From NCBI GenBank assembly GCA_963965975.1, contig OZ014419.1, forward strand, positions 1,488,001 through 1,552,000: DNA of 64,000 nucleotides, given 5' to 3'. The stretch's first letter is position 1; every line of letters begins with the position of its first letter. Below the pieces are notes generated by a model. It saw only the letters and a program-made list of their open reading frames with translations, made no database searches and was not told the DNA's origin. The translations under genes and the position numbers were made by a program. Of this stretch, positions 11,909-33,458 are shown piece by piece. Source of the stretch: Xestospongia bergquistia. Taxonomy: Eukaryota; Porifera; Demospongiae; Haplosclerida; Petrosiidae.

Positions 11909-13797
11909 GATGATCTCACAAATCCTCTCTTCTTGGATCCAGTCTCAGAAGAATCCATATCACATCTTCAACATCACTCAATTGATTCTTCTACCCCAAC
12001 CTCATCCATTGCCGCCAACATTACTGTAAACAATGGAGTACGAACTAGTACAACCACTACCACTATCAATAGAAATGGAACTATCCCTCGTTCTCTTTCT
12101 ATTCCTGGAAGAGATTCAACTACATCAACATCAATGATTGTAGTACAATTTGTTGACAATGACAATGGACAAAGGAATACAAAGATGGAGTATGATCACT
12201 TATGTCTCATGAAATATGGTAGAATAGAGTCTGAGGAAACAGAGATCAGTACACCTACTGGGTAAGCACCTCCATTTTCTGTTATGATATTAAATTCAAT
12301 GGAATGAATATATGTGATCCTATAGTCAAAAGAAATATGTCATAAACATTTCATTGCTCTAGTTTCATGTTAATTCATTTTCAACCTTTGTGTATCAAGG
12401 GAACTTCCTCTATATTGAGCATCAAAAGTATCCACCATACAGATATTTGCTGTGTTGTCTTTGTAGTATTGTATTTGCTATTAGTGATTGATTACTCAGC
12501 TTCTTTATCAAAAAAGGCTAACAGTTATAGACATTATAAAGTCTCTGTTGACTTAGATTTTTTATCTAGCATATTTGTGGCATATATAAGGTTAATGACG
12601 CATCCTTTTATTGACACTGTAACAGACATACTGATTAGATCATGAACTCTGACATCAATAGAATAGCGTCAACAGAATACTCACAAGAATGGAAACTAAC
12701 TAAAAATAATTTCAAATTAGTTGTCAAAACACTGCTTGTTTTTGTCATACATTACATTACAATGCTCTCTGTTCCTTCTTGTTCTAGATCTGTCCAATCA
12801 AATGATGACACAGCTTCAGGACATTTAAGTTATCCTGAATTGAGACAGAGAATTTTTGACCATACACATCCCAATAAAAAGGTTGAATTGGAACCTGATT
12901 CGAGGTGCTCAAGATCACAATCAACCAATGATATATCAAAAGTAAGAATTGGTCGACAAGCATCTGTGACTATCAACAGAAGAATAACGTAAGCACCACT
13001 TATGACAATGATGATGTAATGTCGACTCTACCCATTTATAGACATGCTACAAGCTTACAAAATCAACTCGATCAATGCAGTAGTTTAGACATTGAAGTTC
13101 TTATGGACGAAGGTGATTGGTCGTTTGGTGAAAATATTATGAGATGTCTCGAAGAAGAAGGCATTGTATTATTTAACATAGAAGATCCCCAAACATCAAG
13201 GTAAATTACAACCTAATTTGTATCTACTGAGAACACTGCTATCTATAATACTTGTTATCTCTAGTATCCATCTAGTGCACTCACTAAACTATAATATTTT
13301 CTAATAATAGAAAGCTAATAAAGAAATTCTAACAATAGAAACCTAATTTAATAATAGAAACCTAATAATAGAAACCTAATTTAATAATAGAAACCTAATA
13401 AAGAAATTCTAATAATATAGAACTAATCTAATAATAGAAACCTAATAAAGAAATTGCAATGGAATCTATGACCAAATATGGTGTGATGTATATGCTACAT
13501 GTAACTGTTTTGATTGACGTATTAATGATATAACGTGTTACACTATATCATTAGTAATTGACACAATAATGATATAATGTGTTACACTGTATCAGCAGTA
13601 GTGACATAATACCAAATAAAGATGTATGCCAATTTTCTAATATCACAACTGTGTCATGTGAAATGCATATATTTTTCACTTAATAGTGAGCTAGAGGTTG
13701 AAGAAACATGGCCAAACTTAAAACATAAAATGAAGCAATGGCGCTCAGAACAAAGGTCAGTAAATGTATAATATTGATATACTGAAATTCATTGGAA

Positions 13798-13846
<49 letters not shown>

Positions 13847-13864
13847 CTTCTAGATATAATATAG
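9116..13864 (+). CDS. Orphan gene, predicted N-myristoylated protein, 8 exons
   Basis: I do not recognise this protein. A model with exons 9116-9141, 10292-10341, 10927-11079, 11910-12261, 12788-12988, 13042-13200, 13687-13755 and 13846-13864 keeps one frame through all seven introns. It gives 1029 coding bases, or 342 residues. The product starts MGSTISYN, fitting N-myristoylation (Gly2, Ser6). A basic block (GRRRQKQRRRDS) follows. Next come a Ser/Thr/Asn-rich, probably disordered middle, two charged segments (SYPELRQRIFDHTHPNKK; DEGDWSFGENIMRCLEEE), and a C-terminal WPNLKHKMKQWRSEQR. Myristate plus a basic patch suggests a membrane-associated adaptor, which is inference only. Exons 4 and 8 follow CT and CT/CA microsatellites that serve as pyrimidine tracts. 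The start and last exon are the least certain parts. Confidence 0.65.
13305..13460. repeat. Short AT-rich tandem repeat in an intron
   Basis: Imperfect copies of AATAATAGAAACCTAATAAA lie in intron 6 of the orphan gene. They are non-coding. Confidence 0.7.
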
Positions 13865-14290
13865 TGAATAAACAGGTATTACAAATTCAGTTGATGGTTA
13901 TTGGCATATCATCACAGACTCTTTAAATTAACTTATGTATATTGATCATATTGAAACTAAAACCTTTTATTCTTATTTATATATATTGTGACATAAGTGC
14001 ATTAAATGTTTACTAAATTATATTTTGTGAGTTTGTCCGCAACTTCTATGTTGAAAAATCTAAACTGTTGACATTGAACTTCCTAACAAATTCCCCTAAA
14101 CATGACAGCTCCACTAAACTAACCGTTATTATAGACATTAGAAACAATAATGTTATTCCTTATAAAGCAAACATGATTTTTAAGAGTCACATGCTCCCAA
14201 ATTATTTAAGTCAAACAAAGCCAGTAACTTAGCACAGTTCTCAGCTGATTCAACAAGTGTCCAGATATCAATTCAAGTTGTATTTGCAGT
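13865..14290. other. Intergenic spacer before the cathepsin array
   Basis: About 430 bp of AT-rich sequence. It presumably carries the first cathepsin promoter and 5' UTR. I saw no other feature. Confidence 0.4.
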
Positions 14291-15682
<1,392 letters not shown>

Positions 15683-15933
15683 GATATCTTAATAAACAAA
15701 ACAAAGTGTTCATATTATCTTCTCAATATTTTTATATTTTGATTGATTTTGAACATATCAATGTAACAGAAATTGTTAATATTATTTTTAAAGTGATAAA
15801 ACAGTTTTGAAAAACACTGATTTTTCTCTGTTTGAATTCTATACAGTCATTGTTTCTTGTGATTCGTTATAACAGTAGACAAAAATTGTCTTTACAGATA
15901 CCATACAAAGTACAATTAATTTACTGTAAAGCT

Positions 15934-16159
15934 TGATTGGTTGATTTAACTAATACATAGTTATAATATATATAAAAATAAACATAACACATTTTAATAA
16001 CTAATGTATTAAGAAATTGAATGTTAATATAGTTACTAATCAGCAGTATTACATTAGTAATCAAAACAGTATTGTGCTTACTTTTGATTAAAATAAGTTT
16101 ACTACAACTCGTATAACTATATATAGTTATAAATATATATTAGTTAAATCAACCAATCA
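15934..16159. mobile_element. MITE-like element with 22-bp terminal inverted repeats
   Basis: Terminal inverted repeats TGATTGGTTGATTTAACTAA (extended to 22 bp) match perfectly between 15934-15955 and 16138-16159. The 226-bp body is AT-rich and non-coding. I could not confirm a target-site duplication, so the call is tentative. Confidence 0.5.
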
Positions 16160-16169
16160 CTTTGTGTAA

Positions 16170-18935
<2,766 letters not shown>

Positions 18936-19932
18936 TTACAAAATATATGCATTTAGTAAATAGACAACACTGTATATATTGTAAATTTCTTACATTTTGA
19001 TTCTTTCACATTTTATTATCACTTGTAGACCTAGTCTGTTGCTGAGTTTAATTTGCTCGAATTTAAAATGATTTTCGGATGGGCACTACTAAAAGCAGAG
19101 GAAACAACACTAAGCAATATGTTCCTCGTGTTAACCTTCAAATTCCTAGCTCTTGGGACTGGAGGCAAAAAGGTTATGTGACTGAAGTCAAAAATCAAGT
19201 GAGAAATTGTGCAATTTGAAAGTGTTACCTTTCTCATACTTGACAGGGACAATGTGGTTCATGTTGGGCCTTTGCCACAACAGGATCATTGGAAGGACAC
19301 CACTACAAAGCAACAGGAAATTTAGTGTCTCTTTCTGAACAGTAGCTCATGGACTGTGCTGGTATGTCAGTTAGTCTATTTGTTTTTTACTTAGAACATT
19401 TGTCATTACAGGATCCTTTGAAAATCATGTCCCTAATTTTCCCAACTTATGTGAAAGCATAACAACGTATCTTTTCAACCTTAGATGTTTTGAAATTGGT
19501 ACTACTTTTTATGTCATATGATCTTCTCGTGTGTTAAGAATAGACTGTCAAGTTTACTACTTGAGGCTGTAATAGATTATGAATACAACTTTTGTTTGAC
19601 ACTACTCTAACGAAAACTGAAAGTATTTTAGTAACACTATAAGGCTTCTAATCCTTAGAAAGCCAATACTAACACTATATCTGTAACTAAAGTTAATCTT
19701 TGATACCAAAACAAGACTAAGTAAAATAGTAAATATTTAATTGAATTTCTAAAAAACTTCACTGATTTTGAAAGATTGTTACATGAATAATTATTGCTTT
19801 TAATAGTCTTAGAAGGAATTATCATATGACACAGAATCTTGTTCCCATTTCAAAAACAGTTAAACACAAATTAAAAGAGATGTACACTTCCACAGAACTT
19901 CATATCCACTAGTCCACTACTCTTATAGCAGT

Positions 19933-21244
<1,312 letters not shown>

Positions 21245-22372
21245 AACTAGCAAATACTAAGAGTGACATTTCATAGTTTAGATGATTGCAATCACTGATT
21301 TCAAAAAAAAATTGCGGTGGTGCAAAACTGAAAAAAATTAATTATGAAACTGTAATGGGCGGTGTCTGTTAATTGCATAAACTAATATTATTATTAATAT
21401 CTCAAATGAATAGATCCAATAAGAATTAAAGTGTGAGCTACTCATTAGGTAGGACAATTGACATACGTTTAATGATAGCCTGTAGAACGAGGTAATAAAA
21501 TTGACAAGTTGAAGTGGTCACATTTATCTTTTACATCTGTAGTGTATATTTGTTCCATTTCTACTGTATCTTGTGCCCATCTATATTACAGATTCATATC
21601 ACTGCTAAAATAAATTTATTGTTTTAATTAATTCATTGGTTGCATACATCCCTACAAAATACATTGAAGTGTATGCATGAATTTCATAATAACAGCTTTC
21701 GTCCAGTATCTTATCATTGTTATAGTTCTAACAGTTAGTTACACAAATAGTCAATTCCATAGTACACTTAGTACATTAGTAATGAAAACTAGACATGATG
21801 TTTATACTTTATTGCATCAAATAATTTGCTACATGTACAAGTATGTCCCTAATTTTCCCAACTTATGTGAAAGAATAACAATGTATCTTTTCAACCTTAG
21901 ATGTTTTAAAATTGGTACTACTTATTTATGTCATATGATCTTCTCGTGTGTTAAGAATAGACTATCAAGTTTACTACTTGAGACTGTAATAGGTTATGAA
22001 TACAACTTTTGTTTGACACTACTATAATGAAAACTGAAAGTATTTTAGTAACACTATAACGCTTCTAATCATTAGAAAGCTAATACTAACACTATATCTG
22101 TAACTAAAGTTAATCTTGATACCAAAATAACACTAAGTAAAATAGTAAATATTTAATTTAACTTCTAAAAGACTTCACTGATTTTGAAAGATCGTTGCAT
22201 GTATACAGAAATTAATGCAGTTCAGTTTCAATTAGTAATTTCAATAGTTTATCTTATCAGAAGAAATGATCATATGACACAGAATCTTGTTCCCATTTCA
22301 AAACATTTAAGCACAAAAGAGACATACACTTCCCCAGAATTTCATATCCACTAGTCCACTACTCTTATGGAT
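21245..22372. other. Duplicated intergenic flank
   Basis: From about 21410 this repeats the sequence upstream of cathepsin 2 (16170-17120) with small changes. It includes the same short open frame at 21677-22027. No independent gene is supported. Confidence 0.65.
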
Positions 22373-23687
<1,315 letters not shown>

Positions 23688-23944
23688 AACTAGCAAATAC
23701 TAAGAGTGACATTTCATAGTTTAGATGAGTGCAATTGCTTTGAACACTTATTTCAATAAAAAATTTGCGGTGGTGCAAAACTGAAAAAAATTAATTATGA
23801 AAACTGTAATGGGCGGTGCTTGTTAATTGCATAAGCTAATATTACTATTCAATTATTCATTATTTATATTATATCTCAAAAATAGCCCTGCGTTGTTTGA
23901 TTTTTATTTTTGTCGTACCATGATTTATATTTGAAGGGAAGAAT

Positions 23945-25498
<1,554 letters not shown>

Positions 25499-26863
25499 CA
25501 TTATAACTCTTTATGTATAGAATGAACCATAATATGACCAAATACTGTGAAACTATAACAATTTAAAGCCTTATTTCTATTATATCAATGCAATAGTTAT
25601 TAATTATATTCATAGTTTTACATTATGCATTTTTTTATATGGATTATATGCGGTGTGACATGTGACATGTGACATGCTGTGCAAACATTGCTGTAATAAT
25701 GAGCATGCTCAGTAGTTGGTTGCTATCACATGATTCCTAATAATAGTCCTATATAAAATTATATTACTGGCCGTCACTAAACTGAACCTTCCTGTTTTCT
25801 TGTAAAAGTAGCTGATTTTCCTCAGGAGAGTAAGTTGAAAAGCAACTCAATTTATTGTTTATAAATGATAGTTGTAGTATTTCCAACGTAGTTTTTCTAT
25901 GTGTTGTAATATCTAATGTATTATTCAAAAGATTATGACTACGAATTTTGCTCCAAGTTATCAGTTGATCTATGTTTGTTGTAATTGAATCAGGTGTTGT
26001 CTGGATGAAATGTATCTTTCATAATTATTGTAACACTTTGTATTGATAGTTTATTGTATAAGCAAATAAAGATGGACATCATTAGTTATAGAAGTACAGA
26101 AGGTTTTGGGAAAATTTAAAACATCAACAAGTTGTCTTTTTCTAAGTGTAAAGAATAATATAATAGTTTTTCCATTATAAGTATCGTACACTTTGAAGTT
26201 AGTCCTAGTACAAGTTAATACATACTTCACATTATTTTGTAATAATTTGACCTCTTCTGCCTTGTATATTTTGCAGTTTGCTTAGTGTGCATATTTCACC
26301 TTAAATACCTTGTCTATTAACTTTCAAGGAAATCACGGGACATATTCCAACAGCACTCATTACCATTATGAATCTTATTAAACTAACTTGACCTGCTACA
26401 AATAACATTTGTGTGTGTGTGATAGGGATATTGATCACATCATGTGAATATTGCATCAGACTGGAGTCCATATAAGGACATATTGTGGCTCCACTATACC
26501 TAACATGTGACTGTCTACAATCAAAGGTTTCCTCCCTCGCATAATATTATTAAAGTGGATTAATGCAAATGTAACATTGTGGTCATTAGCTTGTATAGTG
26601 AACAGAACCACACAACTCACTAATATAGAGTATAGTCTATAGTTTGTACTACACTTGTTATTCATTTGTGGTGTATAGAGTATATAGTTTATACTACGTT
26701 TGTTGTTCATTTGTGGTTGCTTTACAATAAAACATTTTAAGCAAAGATACTCAAGACAATGAATGCAGAGTGTAGTCTTTTATAAAGTTGCCTATATGCT
26801 GTATCTTACATCGTTATATGTTGTTGTTTTATATTGTAGACTTATCCCCATTCCACTATTACA
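25499..26863. promoter_or_regulatory. Likely promoter, 5' UTR exon and UTR intron of cathepsin 7
   Basis: A TATA-like TATATAAAA lies near 25751. A transcribed-looking stretch ends at a good donor (GAGAGTAAGT, about 25828), and a good acceptor (TTATATTGTAG) lies about 25 bp before the ATG at 26864. This suggests a non-coding first exon and an intron of about 1 kb. It is inferred from splice signals only. Confidence 0.45.
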
Positions 26864-28305
<1,442 letters not shown>

Positions 28306-28815
28306 AGCTGTTATTCTCAAGGAAAAAGATTTAAATAATTAGTAGTAGTTAATGCTGAAATTGATCTTAAAAGTTATTGTTTGATTAATAATAATTATTT
28401 TATGCTGTTTTGTAATATTTGTCTGTTATAATACATGCATAATTAGTAATAATTATTAAATTTTTATTATTAAATAAAAATAATGATATCAACATCTAGA
28501 TATAAGTGAGAGTGAAGTGTACAGTCCATTAGAAGTGTTTGTCCTTCACAGGTGTTTATGTAGTTTAAATGTTCAAATTTAAATTACTACAAAAGAATTC
28601 AAAAGACAAACAATGCTAGTAACAGATCACAAGTACAGGGTGATTTCTATTAAAGCTAGCGTGCAATATATGACAGCTGATCTTGATAAATAAGGGAAAG
28701 CTATCATACCTTCTGTCAGTCTCCACAAACATAAAAGGGAGCTGAGCTTAGAGCTTTTAGTGTAGCAGTACACAGTATTATAGAAATTAATAGTCATTGT
28801 CAGTAATAAGTCATC
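28306..28815. other. Intergenic spacer between cathepsin and silicatein-like genes
   Basis: About 510 bp of AT-rich sequence. A TATA-like CATAAAAGG near 28731 lies about 85 bp upstream of the next ATG. Confidence 0.4.
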
Positions 28816-29062
28816 ATGATTGTTGTTATTCTACTATTAAGTTTCTGTACTTCTTTGTCAGCTGAAGTGGGTCTAGAAAAGGAATGGACACTTTGGAAGA
28901 TGGAGTATAAACGCAGCTATTCTGATAAGCAAGAAGAATTAGAGCGATATGCTATTTGGCAGGCTAATAGAAGATATATTGAAGAGCACAATCGACATGC
29001 TGATATATTTGGGTTCACACTAAAAATGAATCATTTTGGAGATATGGTATGTTGTGTGTGTG

Positions 29063-29109
<47 letters not shown>

Positions 29110-30846
29110 ATTCAGATTTATTTAAAATGTTCTAAGAATGTGACTCATTTCTATTAACTATTATTAACTATTCTTATATTCCTTTCACTTGAAATGAATC
29201 ATTATTTTCACAGTGCTAGTTACAAAGGATGCCTCTGTAATAATACAACACAAGTACATTGCTATGTAGATTGAGCCTTTGTAGTAACACATTTTCCAAT
29301 AATTAACGCAACAATGAAGAGAATGATATTACATCAACAATGCATGATGAGTAATCACATACTTGCTGACTACAGTCTTACTACAGTATTTACTGTCCAT
29401 AACAGGAACAAGTTATGTTAATGAAACCATGATAACCACGACTTGGTAAAATGACACAATATTTTAGAGTGATCTGTATCAACATTTCGACTTTACTTTT
29501 ATTTTTTCTACACAGACATCTACAGAGTTTTTTGAAAACACAAACAGCCTCGTACATGAAAAAGAGTACCATTTTGAATCTAAGAAACATGATTGCAAGA
29601 AAAAGAAAGATGATGATGATGATGATAAGAAAGGTAAAGGAAAACATCATCATCATCATCATCATCATCACCATGACAACAACAATTCTGATCATCACCA
29701 TGGCAACAAAGGAAAGGACAACAAAATGCATCACCATGTCAATGAAACAACAGGTGATGTAAGTGGTCACATGCTATGGAGTGCGAGAGAGGGATACTTT
29801 CATTTACCTAAAACATTCAACAAAAGCAGTCTGCCAAAATCTGTTGACTGGAGAACTTTGGGAGTGGTGACTCCTGTGAAGGACCAGGTAAAAGACAAAT
29901 GAATATTCTGATATGTATCTATTGATTATATGCAGGGTTTTTGTCACAGTTCATATGCATTTAGTATAACAGGTGCTATTGAAGGAGCTTATGCTTTAGC
30001 TACTGATAAACTGGAGCCTCTCAGTGAACAAAATATTATTGACTGCTCAGGTGAATAAGAAAACAATGCTTTGAATTGTATATTTCATGATCTCAAAAAC
30101 ATTCAAATTTTAAATTGAGTCAGCTGTATTTTTATTATGACAACTATGTCACTTTGTAATACACTATTCAAATTTTGAATGAATCATTTTTTAATAATGT
30201 AGTGTTGTATGGTAATAAAGGATGTAGTGGTGGTAATAGAGAAGCAACTATTATGTACATTTTGGATAATGGTGGCATTGATACTGCTAAGAGTTACCCA
30301 TACACAGGCTCAGTAAGTGATCATATTTCAGTAATACATCATTTCTTTTATATAATTATTTTCATTTTCTATAGCAAGAGATGTGTAAGTTTAATCATAA
30401 TAACATTGGAGCTACTGTAAGTGGGTTTGTTCGTATTAAGCGAGGTAAGGAGAGAGACCTCCAGGCTGCTCTCGCTATGGTAGGACCTGTTACAATTGCC
30501 ATTGATCATCGCCATGCTGCATTTAGAGTAAGTATAACATTTATCATTAGGGGAGACAATCTGATTTCTTTTAGTTTTATAGTTATGGAGTTTTTGATGT
30601 GAGAAGTTGCTCAACAAATAAATTAAGTCATGCAATGTTGTTAGTTGGATATGGACAACAAAATGGCAAAGATCATTGGGTTATAAAGAACAGGTAATCA
30701 TTGGTACTATTACTGAGTGTATGTGTATCTTTTTCTCCTATTGCTAGCTGGGGACATGGATGGGGAGTCAAAGGATATATGATGATGGCCAGAAATGGTC
30801 ACAATCAATGTGGAGTTGCTACAAGAGCTCTCTTTCCAAAGTTATA
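28816..30846 (+). CDS. Silicatein-like protein with Ser at the catalytic Cys position and His-rich propeptide insert
   Basis: Seven exons with the array's standard intron positions. The signal peptide is [16 protein letters not shown], and the propeptide helix has [15 protein letters not shown]. Exon 2 (29516-29887) is about twice the usual length. It carries a Lys/Asp run ([12 protein letters not shown]), ten consecutive His codons (29644-29673) and further HHH clusters, all ahead of the mature start [13 protein letters not shown]. The active site reads [10 protein letters not shown]: the Cys25 position is Ser (TCA at 29951-29953) and Trp26 is Tyr. Ser plus Tyr is the hallmark of silicateins, the silica-polymerising proteins of sponge spicules. 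The His ([11 protein letters not shown]) and Asn (VIKNSWG) are kept, and it ends ATRALFPKL. Its closest relative here is the Cys-type gene at 33459, so the Ser may have arisen separately from classical silicatein-alpha. Loss of cysteine protease activity is expected. Confidence 0.85.
29052..29107. repeat. GT microsatellite
   Basis: A (GT)n tract just after the exon 1 donor of the Ser-type silicatein-like gene. Confidence 0.95.
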
Positions 30847-31202
30847 ATGATTATTATAACTTATATATTGACTGAGAACATATGAGCATACTAGTTAACA
30901 CTGTCTATATAGATACAATAATATTTCTTTGTTTTTTGTAAGTGTTAACCAACTTTTCTATAACCCTATGTCAACATTACATGTACATGTATCACATTTA
31001 CAGAACTTGTACATGTAGTCATGTCCGATAGAAAGGAACAATAAAGTGTGAAATGGATTAGTCATTGTATCAAAAGCTATTCGTTGACAAAAGCTTTAAA
31101 AAGTCAGTGACCATCTGCAGGTCTTTATAGCTATGTGCAAAACCTCAGAAACTCAAAAAAGTTGAGATAGATTGTCCAGCTGGTCAAGTCGACACAGTTA
31201 CA
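30847..31202. other. Intergenic spacer
   Basis: About 360 bp. It includes short direct repeats of TACATGTA near 30980-31020. No gene is visible, and it presumably holds the next promoter. Confidence 0.4.
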
Positions 31203-32647
31203 ATGAAATTTATCATTTTGTTGGCTGTGAGTTATTGCTTCGTTTCATCAACACCAATTGCTCATCATAAACATTGGCATCTCTGGAAAAAGGAACATGG
31301 CAAGAGATACCCTTGTTTGAAAGAGGAAATCAAGAGACAAAGCATCTGGTTAGCAAACAAGAAATATATTGATAACCATAATCAAGAAGCTTATAAGCAT
31401 GGCTACACGTTAAAAATGAATCATCTAGGTGACTTGGTAAGATATACAACATACAATATCTCTCTCTATATAAAGCTCTTTATTTTGTTTGCTTTATAAG
31501 ACAACTGAGGAATATCAAGCTCAGTATCTGTGCTATGAAATGCAAAATGCTGCCCTTAAACCAAATGTAACACTCAAGAAATATACTCCAACAAGTAATC
31601 CAGATATACTTCAAGTCCCAGACACAGTAGACTGGAGAACAAAAAATGCTGTTACTGAAGTCAAAAACCAAGTAAGAAAAGATAAAAATTGTATGAAATG
31701 CTCTAACTTTTTGTTGTATTTTTCATGGACAATTACTAATAATTACCAAAACATGCTGTGTTAATCTATTGTTTGTATATGCAGGGATCATGTGGTAGTT
31801 GTTATGCCTTCAGTGCTGTTGGAGCTTTGGAAGGAGCACATGCATTGGCTCACGATGAACTAGTACGTCTCAGTGAACAGAATGTCATAGATTGCTCAGG
31901 TAGATCACTTAAAAACAGATTGAGACTCTCTCTATATATAATTTTTAACAGCTAGAGAGTATTAGTGACATTTAATTCATCATCTTTATTGACCTGTTCT
32001 CTAGTTCCTTATGGTAATCATGGATGCAATGGAGGCAATATGTACCAAGTTTTTCATTATGTCATTGATAATAATGGCATTAACACAGAAGAAAGCTATC
32101 CATACAAAGGAAGGGTAAGTATAAGACAAAATATCCTCTTAAATTCACAAACAATTCCTGCAGCAAGGACAGTGCAATTTTCAACATAAATCTATTGGTG
32201 GAACCGAGGCAGGTATTGTTCAGATCCCTCCTGGCAGTGAGTCTGAACTCCAGGCTGCTACAGCTACTGCCGGGCCAGTGTCTGTAGCAATTGATGGGAG
32301 CTCCAATGCTTTTAGAGTGAGTAAAACTGCTTACATCCATAGCATGTTATCTTAACTCTTATTACGTCTATAGTTTTACGAGAAAGGAATATTTGATGAG
32401 CCTAACTGTTCTTCCTCTAAACTTACACATGCAGTTCTAATTATTGGTTATGGAAAGGATAATGGAAAGCCATATTGGCTAGTAAAAAATAGGTAAGAAA
32501 TTAAACGATGTTGAATTATTTTAAATTTTTGTATGTACTCTTGACAGCTGGGGTACTAATTGGGGAATGAAAGGCTACATCATGATGGCTAAAGACAAAT
32601 CAAATCAATGTGGTATTGCAACAGATGCTTCCTTCCCTACTTTGTGA
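31203..32647 (+). CDS. Silicatein-like cathepsin with catalytic Cys (GSCYAF)
   Basis: Seven exons, complete. The signal peptide is [18 protein letters not shown]. The propeptide has [16 protein letters not shown], and the mature start is near [16 protein letters not shown]. The active site is [10 protein letters not shown], so Cys25 is kept but Trp26 is Tyr as in silicateins. Exon 4 reads [14 protein letters not shown] and exon 3 ends SEQNVIDCS; both phrases resemble silicatein-alpha more than cathepsin L. The His is in [11 protein letters not shown] and the Asn in LVKNSWG. It ends ATDASFPTL with the stop at 32645-32647. It looks like an intermediate between the protease and the biosilica protein. 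Whether it cleaves peptides cannot be told from sequence. Confidence 0.9.
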
Positions 32648-33458
32648 TACGTTTGAGAGAATTTTGCTTTAAAAAATTGCATTTAATTTAAATTTCATTG
32701 ATTGTTACATGTGTAATTTTGTTTCCTATAATCACTGATCAATAATTCAGCTGTGCAATGAAATGTAATGAGTCACATTTTCTCCATAGTTATTATATAA
32801 TGACAAAAGTACACTGTATCACATATAGCCATTGCATCATGACTATGACAGCTCCACCTTCACAAATATCCACTTCTATTCAGTTGTGCAATTAAAAACC
32901 ACAGGTTGGGTCCTGTCTCTTCGCAATTGCAATAGCATGTGATGTACTCTTCAATAGTTAATTGCAATAGCATGTGATGTACTCTTCAATAGTTAATCTC
33001 TTCGCAATTGCAATAGCATGTGATGTACTCTTCAATAGTTAATTGCAATAGCATGTGATGTACTCTTCAATAGTTAATCTCTTCGCAATTGCAATAGCAT
33101 GTGATGTACTCTTCAATAGTTAATTGCAATAGCATGTGATGTACTCTTCAATAGTTAATCTCTTCGCAATTGCAATAGCATGTGATGTACTCTTCAATAG
33201 TTAATTGCAATAGCATGTGATGTACTCTTCAATAGTTAATCTCTTCGCAATTGCAATAGCATGTGATGTACTCTTCAATAGTTAATTGACAATGACAATC
33301 ACACACTGTATTGTATAGCCATTGCATCATGACTGTACTGTGACAGCTCCACCTTCACAAATATCCACTTCTATTCAGTTCTGCAGTGTATTTCTCATTG
33401 AAACTCTGACCACATCTGAAAGGACTAACAGACACCAACGTTTTGCAGTATAGTTACA
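32648..33458. other. Intergenic region with duplicated flanks around a minisatellite
   Basis: A segment of about 70 bp beginning GCCATTGCATCATGACT and containing GACAGCTCCACCTTCACAAA occurs at about 32828 and again at about 33318, on either side of the 81-bp minisatellite. It probably includes the promoter of the next gene. Confidence 0.7.
32916..33285. repeat. 81-bp minisatellite, about 4.5 copies
   Basis: Each unit is TCTCTTCGCAA plus two tandem copies of a 35-bp phrase starting TTGCAATAGCATGTGATG. The copies are essentially identical, which points to recent expansion or gene conversion. Confidence 0.95.

Noticed and set aside
11819-11909. N-terminal part of a plus-strand frame with a Ser-Leu run
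   Set aside because: Microsatellite in front of an acceptor. The coding exon of the orphan gene starts at 11910.
29390-29770. Minus-strand frame with Met-rich and Ile/Phe-rich runs, and a second plus-strand frame
   Set aside because: Shadows of the His/Asp-rich exon of the silicatein-like gene. The exon frame continues with protease homology and correct splice sites.
32916-33285. CRISPR-like regular repeats
   Set aside because: The units are contiguous tandem copies without unique spacers, in an animal genome with introns. It is a minisatellite.
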